Of a stretch of 64,000 bases of DNA, positions 60,038 to 64,000 are shown piece after piece. Each line of letters starts with the position of its first letter. The stretch's first letter is position 1. The notes beneath the pieces were generated by a model. That model was not told the origin of the DNA and made no database searches. It worked only from the letters and a program-made list of their open reading frames with translations. A program made the position numbers and the translations under genes. Source of the DNA: Microbacterium oleivorans (GTDB taxonomy: Bacteria > Actinomycetota > Actinomycetes > Actinomycetales > Microbacteriaceae). The stretch is from assembly GCF_001644225.1 (NCBI RefSeq), contig NZ_LSTV01000005.1:150387-214386 (forward strand), given 5' to 3'.

Positions 60038-60556
60038 ATGCTCATCGTCATGGCAGGGTTGCCCGCGTCGGGAAAGAGCACGCTGGCCGAGCGGATCGCC
60101 GGTGAACTGCGCTGCGCGATCCTTTCGGTCGACCCCATCGAGTCCGCATTGTGGCGCGCGGGCATCGACCGCGACCAGCCGACGGGGCTCGCGGCGTACG
60201 TCGTCGCGGAGGATCTCGCCCGCGAGCAGATCCGCATCGGGGGCGACGTCATCGTCGACGCGGTCAACGACGCCGAGCTCGCCCGGAACCAGTGGCGGTC
60301 GTTGGCCGCTGAGCAGAAGGTCCCGGTCGCGTTCGTCGAGGTGGTCTGCTCGGATCCGGACGAGCACCGCCGCCGCCTCGAGACCCGACGACGCCCCCTC
60401 GAGGGCTTCGCCGAGCCAACCTGGGATGACGTGCGGGCGCGAACGTCGGGCTTCGACGGATGGAACGACGAACGGATCACCGTCGATTCGATGCGGACCC
60501 TGAACGAGAACCTGACGCGGACGGTCGAGTACCTCCGGGGCTTCAGGGCCCGCTGA
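60038..60556 (+). CDS. P-loop kinase-like ATPase (AAA_33 family)
   Basis: 172 residues; ATG six bases after GAGGAT. MLIVMAGLPASGKSTLAERIAGEL has the Walker A motif at residues 7-14, LSVDPIESALWRAGI follows, and the GGDVIVDAVNDAELARNQWRSLA stretch holds the catalytic region. RRRLETRRRPLEGFAEPTWDDV is the Arg-rich lid. The family includes small-molecule and polynucleotide kinases; the substrate is unknown. Palindromic repeat copies lie on both sides. Confidence 0.87.
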   Translation: MLIVMAGLPASGKSTLAERIAGELRCAILSVDPIESALWRAGIDRDQPTGLAAYVVAEDLAREQIRIGGDVIVDAVNDAELARNQWRSLAAEQKVPVAFVEVVCSDPDEHRRRLETRRRPLEGFAEPTWDDVRARTSGFDGWNDERITVDSMRTLNENLTRTVEYLRGFRAR

Positions 60557-60565
60557 CCCGCGTCA

Positions 60566-60645
60566 GCGGATGCAATGGATGCCGGGCGACACCCGGCATC
60601 CTCGGTCACGTCGTCGGCCTGTCGCGTCGGATCTGTTGCATCCGT
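60566..60645. repeat. Palindromic repeat, copy 4
   Basis: Arms GCGGATGCAATGGAT (60566-60580) and ATCTGTTGCATCCGT (60631-60645) pair with wobble pairs, and the inner hairpin GGATGCCGGG/CCCGGCATCC is perfect. It lies between the converging kinase and permease genes. I see no gene in this 154-base gap. Confidence 0.85.
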
Positions 60646-60710
60646 GAACGCGGCCGGACGTGCGAACGGACCGGGTGCGCCCTCAGCAGCACCCGGCCCG
60701 TCCGGGTCTT

Positions 60711-62255
60711 TCAGGAGCGGCGGTCTCCGAAGACGTCCTTCTCCATGGCGTCGTAGCCCTCGCGCTGCGGGTCGCCGTGCAGCCCGCCGGAGAGGGCGTA
60801 CTCCTCCTCGGGAGAGAGGATGAGGCGCTTGCGGCCATAGACGGCGAAGCCGATGAAGATCACGACGTAGACGACGATGATCGCGACGATCGCCAGCAGG
60901 TAGCTCGGGTTGAACAGCAGCCCGACGAAAACGATCGCGGCGATGATGCCGGCCGAATACGCGCCGAACAGTCCCCACGGGCTCTTGTACGGACGCTCGG
61001 CGTTCGGGAACTTCTTGCGCAGGATGATGAACGACACCATCTGCAGGAAGTACGCGAGCACCGCGCCCCACACGGCGATGTTGAGCACGATCGCCCCCGC
61101 GGGGCTCGTGTCGCCGCCGGCGGCCTGCAGGATGACGAGCGCGATGAAGCCCAGCACGGCGCCGAAGGTAAGCGCCACCCACGGCGTCTGGCGCTTGCCG
61201 GTGAGCGAGAGCCACCGCGGGTAGTAGCCCGCCCGCGACAGCGAGTACATGTTGCGGCCGTAGGCGAACATGATGCCCATCAGCGAGGCGAACAGGCCGA
61301 TGAGGGCCAGCAGCGAAAGGATTGCGGCGGCCTGATCGGGCAGGAACGCCTGGAACCCTTCGAGCAGCGGCTCGGTGGACGGTGCGGTGGCCTCCGCGCC
61401 GAGGACGCCCGTGTTGAGGAACAGGACGATGAGGCCCGTCACGATCAGCGTGCCTCGGGCCCAAAGGCCGGCGCGGGGGATGTCGCGGGCGGGGTTGTGG
61501 GACTCCTCGGCCGCCAAGGGGAGCTCCTCGATGCCGAGGAAGAACCACATCGCGAACGGCAGCGCCAACAGCACGGCGCCGATGCCGTAGGGCAGGAACT
61601 CCGATGCGCCGAACGCCGCCGGATCCGGGGCGATGTTCCAGAGCGAATCCCAGTTGAACGCGCCCGAGACGAGGGCCATCACGCCGAAGACGACGATGAT
61701 GCCGATCGAGATGATTGAGACGACGATCGCGAAGCCGAAGGACACGGCGGCGCCCGCCGCGTTGAGCGCGATGAAGAGGGCGTAGAGGATGACCCACCAC
61801 AGCCACGGGGGCAGGCTGACCCCCGTCAGCAGCGACAGTGCCTTGTCGGCGTACTGTCCCGAGAAGTAGACGACCACCGCGGTCGTCGCGACGTACTCGA
61901 TGGTCTCGGCGAGGCCTGTCGCGAGCCCTCCCCAGGGCCCCATGGCCGAGCGGGAGAACGAGTACGCACCGCCGGTGTGCGGCATCGCCGCGGCCATCTC
62001 GCCGATCGAGAAGGTCAAGCCGTAGTACATGAGCACGAGGATCGCGAAGGCGATGAGCATGCCGCCGAACCCGGCGAAACCGATGCCGAAGTTCCAGCCC
62101 GAGAAGTCGCCCGAGATGACGGCGGCGACCGCGAGACCCCAAAGTCCCCAGACTCCCGCGGAGCGCTTCAGCGTGCGTTTCTCGAAGTAGCCGTCCTCGG
62201 CTCGGGCGTAACGGACGCCGCCCGTCGTGGTCGGAGTGGTGCTCGGATTCGTCAT
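60711..62255 (-). CDS. APC-superfamily permease, ethanolamine permease-like
   Basis: 514 residues; CCAGGAGGTCTC precedes the ATG. Twelve membrane helices are spread from residue 33. The start LKRSAGVWGLWGLAVAAVISGDFSGWNFGIGFAGFGG and GEMAAAMPHTGGAYSFSRSAMGPWGG resemble ethanolamine permeases of the APC superfamily. It would take up ethanolamine or a small amine by proton or solute coupling. It is divergent from the glutamine synthetase-like gene, which supports a gamma-glutamylation route. A different amino acid substrate remains possible. Confidence 0.85.
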   Translation of the reverse strand: MTNPSTTPTTTGGVRYARAEDGYFEKRTLKRSAGVWGLWGLAVAAVISGDFSGWNFGIGFAGFGGMLIAFAILVLMYYGLTFSIGEMAAAMPHTGGAYSFSRSAMGPWGGLATGLAETIEYVATTAVVVYFSGQYADKALSLLTGVSLPPWLWWVILYALFIALNAAGAAVSFGFAIVVSIISIGIIVVFGVMALVSGAFNWDSLWNIAPDPAAFGASEFLPYGIGAVLLALPFAMWFFLGIEELPLAAEESHNPARDIPRAGLWARGTLIVTGLIVLFLNTGVLGAEATAPSTEPLLEGFQAFLPDQAAAILSLLALIGLFASLMGIMFAYGRNMYSLSRAGYYPRWLSLTGKRQTPWVALTFGAVLGFIALVILQAAGGDTSPAGAIVLNIAVWGAVLAYFLQMVSFIILRKKFPNAERPYKSPWGLFGAYSAGIIAAIVFVGLLFNPSYLLAIVAIIVVYVVIFIGFAVYGRKRLILSPEEEYALSGGLHGDPQREGYDAMEKDVFGDRRS

Positions 62256-62338
62256 GAGACCTCCTGGCTGCGGTCGGCGCGCAGCGCGCCGTCGGGTCGG
62301 CGCGCTGGCTCACGCCTTGCGGACGAGTGTGGCGTCTA

Positions 62339-62366
62339 TTGGTATGCCGTGTCTACCTTTGGCATG
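62339..62366. promoter_or_regulatory. Repeated TTGGNATG words between permease and glutamine synthetase-like genes
   Basis: TTGGTATG (62339) and TTGGCATG (62359) are 20 bases apart in the 159-base divergent gap, near a TAGCGT box at 62367. They may bind a regulator of both genes. Apart from them I see only the ribosome sites in the gap. Confidence 0.35.
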
Positions 62367-62414
62367 TAGCGTTCTCGTGACAGACCCGACCAGCGCACGA
62401 CGGAAGGATGACGG

Positions 62415-63770
62415 ATGCCCGGAAATCTGACGGTGGACGAGCTCGCCGACGCGATCGCGAAGGACGAGATCGACACGGTGATCGTCGCCTTCCCCGACGC
62501 CCAGGGGCGCCTCGTCGGCAAGCGCGTCGCGGGCCGGTTCTGGCTCGACGAGGTCGCCGGGCACGGGGCCGAGGTCTGCGACTACCTGCTCTCGGTCGAC
62601 GTCGACCTCAACACGATCGACGGCTATGCGATGTCGAGCTGGGACAAGGGGTACGGCGATCTCGTGCTCCGCCCCGACATGGCCACGCTCCGCCGCATCC
62701 CGTGGCAACCGGCCACCGCGCTCGTCATGGCCGACCTCGAGTACGTGCGCGGCGGCGCGGTGATCCAGTCGCCCCGCGGCATCCTCAACGCGCAACGTCA
62801 GCGTCTCGCCGACCGGGGCCTCGTCGCCTACTCCGGCACGGAGCTCGAGTTCATCGTCTTCGATGACTCGTTCCGGGATGCCTGGGCCAAGCGCTACGTC
62901 GGACTGCAGGCATCCACCGACTACAACGTCGACTACAACCTGCTCGCCACGACCCGCCTCGAGCCGTTGCTGCGCGACATCCGCCGCGGCATGGAGGGCG
63001 CGGGTCTCTACTGCGAGGGCGTCAAGGGCGAGTGCCACGACGGCCAGCAGGAGATCGCGTTCCGGTTCGCGGAGGTGCTCGAGACCGCCGACCAGCACAC
63101 GATCTACAAGAACGGCGCGAAGGAGATCGCCGACGCCCACGGCAAGTCGCTGACCTTCATGGCGAAGTTCGACCAGCGCGAGGGGAACAGCTGCCACATC
63201 CATCTGTCGGTCCGGGGTGAGGACGGCGAGGCCGTCATGGCGGGCGACGGCGAGCACGGGTTCAGCCCGCTCATGGAGCACTGGATCGCCGGCATCCTCG
63301 CGACCCTCCGCGAGTTCACGCTGCTCTACGCACCCACGATCAACTCGTACAAGCGCTTCGCGAAGGGCTCGTTCGCGCCGACGGGCATCGCCTGGGGCGT
63401 CGACAACCGCACCTGCGCGCTGCGCGTCGTGGGAAAGGGCTCGTCGCTGCGCGTCGAGAACCGCGTGCCCGGCGGCGACGTGAACCCGTACCTCGCCATC
63501 TCGGCGATCATCGCCGGCGGCCTCCACGGCATCGAGAACGAGCTCGAGCTGCCGGCGCCGCTCACCGGCAACGCCTACGACTCCGACGTCGAGCACCTGC
63601 CGACGACGCTTCGCGAAGCGGCGGACCTCTTCGAGAAGTCCGAGATCGCGCGCGCGGCGTTCGGCGAGGACGTCGTCGCCCACTACCTGCACCAGGCGCG
63701 TGTCGAGGTCCTCGCCTACGACGCCGCCGTGACCGACTGGGAGCGCATCCGTGGCTTCGAACGTCTCTGA
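62415..63770 (+). CDS. Glutamine synthetase family protein, probable gamma-glutamyl-amine (ethanolamide) synthetase
   Basis: 451 residues; ATG after GGAAGG. The glutamine synthetase fold is clear: DGYAMSSWDKGYGDLVLRPD, ELEFIVFDDSF (metal-binding Glu), GQQEIAFRFAEVLETADQHTIYKNGAKEIA, GNSCHIHLSVRG and KGSFAPTGIAWGVDNRTCALRV with the Arg of the phosphate site. True GlnA enzymes are longer and have an adenylylation loop; this one lacks it, like the GlnA3/GlnA4 polyamine and ethanolamine enzymes of Streptomyces. It joins glutamate to an amine with ATP. The permease and the amidohydrolase next door fit this route. Confidence 0.9.
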   Translation: MPGNLTVDELADAIAKDEIDTVIVAFPDAQGRLVGKRVAGRFWLDEVAGHGAEVCDYLLSVDVDLNTIDGYAMSSWDKGYGDLVLRPDMATLRRIPWQPATALVMADLEYVRGGAVIQSPRGILNAQRQRLADRGLVAYSGTELEFIVFDDSFRDAWAKRYVGLQASTDYNVDYNLLATTRLEPLLRDIRRGMEGAGLYCEGVKGECHDGQQEIAFRFAEVLETADQHTIYKNGAKEIADAHGKSLTFMAKFDQREGNSCHIHLSVRGEDGEAVMAGDGEHGFSPLMEHWIAGILATLREFTLLYAPTINSYKRFAKGSFAPTGIAWGVDNRTCALRVVGKGSSLRVENRVPGGDVNPYLAISAIIAGGLHGIENELELPAPLTGNAYDSDVEHLPTTLREAADLFEKSEIARAAFGEDVVAHYLHQARVEVLAYDAAVTDWERIRGFERL

Positions 63771-64000
63771 TCCTGCGGGCGGCCGCCGCCCCGTCATCGG
63801 ACTCACCACCTACCTCGAGCGGGCGGTGCAGGGCGTCTGGGACGTCCGCGCCAGTTTCCTGCCGCAGCAGTACTTCGACGCCGTGACCGCGTCGGGCGGG
63901 GTCGCGGTCCTGCTGCCGCCGCAGCCGTCGGCGAAGGCGGCGTCCGACGTCGTGCTCGACGGCCTCGACGGGCTGATCCTCACCGGCGGGCTCGACGTGC
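63751..64000 (+). CDS. Class I glutamine amidotransferase-like gamma-glutamyl hydrolase (PuuD-like), partial
   Basis: GTG 63751 opens 83 codons to the window edge, starting 20 bases inside the previous gene. RPVIGLTTYLERAVQGVWD is the usual start of peptidase C26/gamma-glutamyl-GABA hydrolases, and LDGLDGLILTGGLDV is the next conserved strand (GGxDV). The catalytic Cys lies beyond the window. It should release glutamate from a gamma-glutamylated amine acid after oxidation. The start could also be a later codon, but the motif at residue 13 fits the GTG. Confidence 0.82.
   Translation, partial: MASNVSDPAGGRRPVIGLTTYLERAVQGVWDVRASFLPQQYFDAVTASGGVAVLLPPQPSAKAASDVVLDGLDGLILTGGLDV

Overview
The window is very GC-rich, uses GTG starts freely, packs genes with 1-4 nt overlaps and carries typical actinobacterial genes (DUF3180, DUF4192, DUF2520, an FtsH-folate-LysS block, an Arr rifampin ADP-ribosyltransferase). 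It looks like the chromosome of a Microbacteriaceae member, probably Microbacterium or a close relative. No phage, transposase, CRISPR array or plasmid gene was seen.

Layout. 1-5877 (minus) is the start of an exopolysaccharide operon: initiating sugar transferase, DUF1972 glycosyltransferase, flippase, pyruvyl-transferase-like protein and a cut-off GT4. 6149-9256 (minus) is a GT2/GtrA protein, glutaredoxin and aldehyde dehydrogenase operon. 9348-11994 holds a lipoprotein, an epimerase, a zinc-ribbon-like protein and arr. 12017-16160 is a rhamnose-to-lactate block (lldD, bifunctional aldolase/dehydrogenase, DeoR regulator, palindromic operator). 16216-18330 holds small genes and a tRNA cluster (Glu-Asp-Phe). 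18538-20594 holds a secreted M23 endopeptidase and pyrophosphatase sharing a two-way terminator. 20861-32597 is the block tilS-hpt-ftsH-folE-folP-folB-folK-DUF3180-two PH-domain genes-DUF2520-FGE-fold protein-lysS.

32590-36723 (minus) is the most striking part. A 64-residue Trp/Arg-rich peptide without leader resembles aureocin A53/lacticin Q leaderless bacteriocins. It is followed by an ABC ATPase, an ABC permease and a second pair of PH-domain membrane proteins, the kind of gene set known for self-protection against such bacteriocins. Next to it lie a small membrane protein and a divergent two-component system (37252-39311). A repeated TTGCGTC word occurs both between the regulator genes and upstream of the peptide, so the system may control the peptide.

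39409-46775 is a LacI-controlled ABC importer with a GH130 enzyme and a large secreted protein. 46783-55458 holds DUF4192, cardiolipin synthase, a lipoprotein, three related membrane proteins with an XRE regulator, and clpC. 55512-60556 holds acetyltransferases, a P-loop kinase and an operon joining a Tes-like radical SAM protein with an Lgt-like protein; four copies of an about 80-nt palindromic repeat lie here. 60711-64000 suggests ethanolamine or amine use through gamma-glutamylation (permease, glutamine synthetase-like enzyme, amidohydrolase, cut at the edge).

Two window-wide signals stand out. One is a dense, codon-distorting GGATGCC/GGCATCC word. The other is a set of genes whose start codon lies exactly six bases after a TANNNT-like -10 box, the layout of leaderless transcripts.
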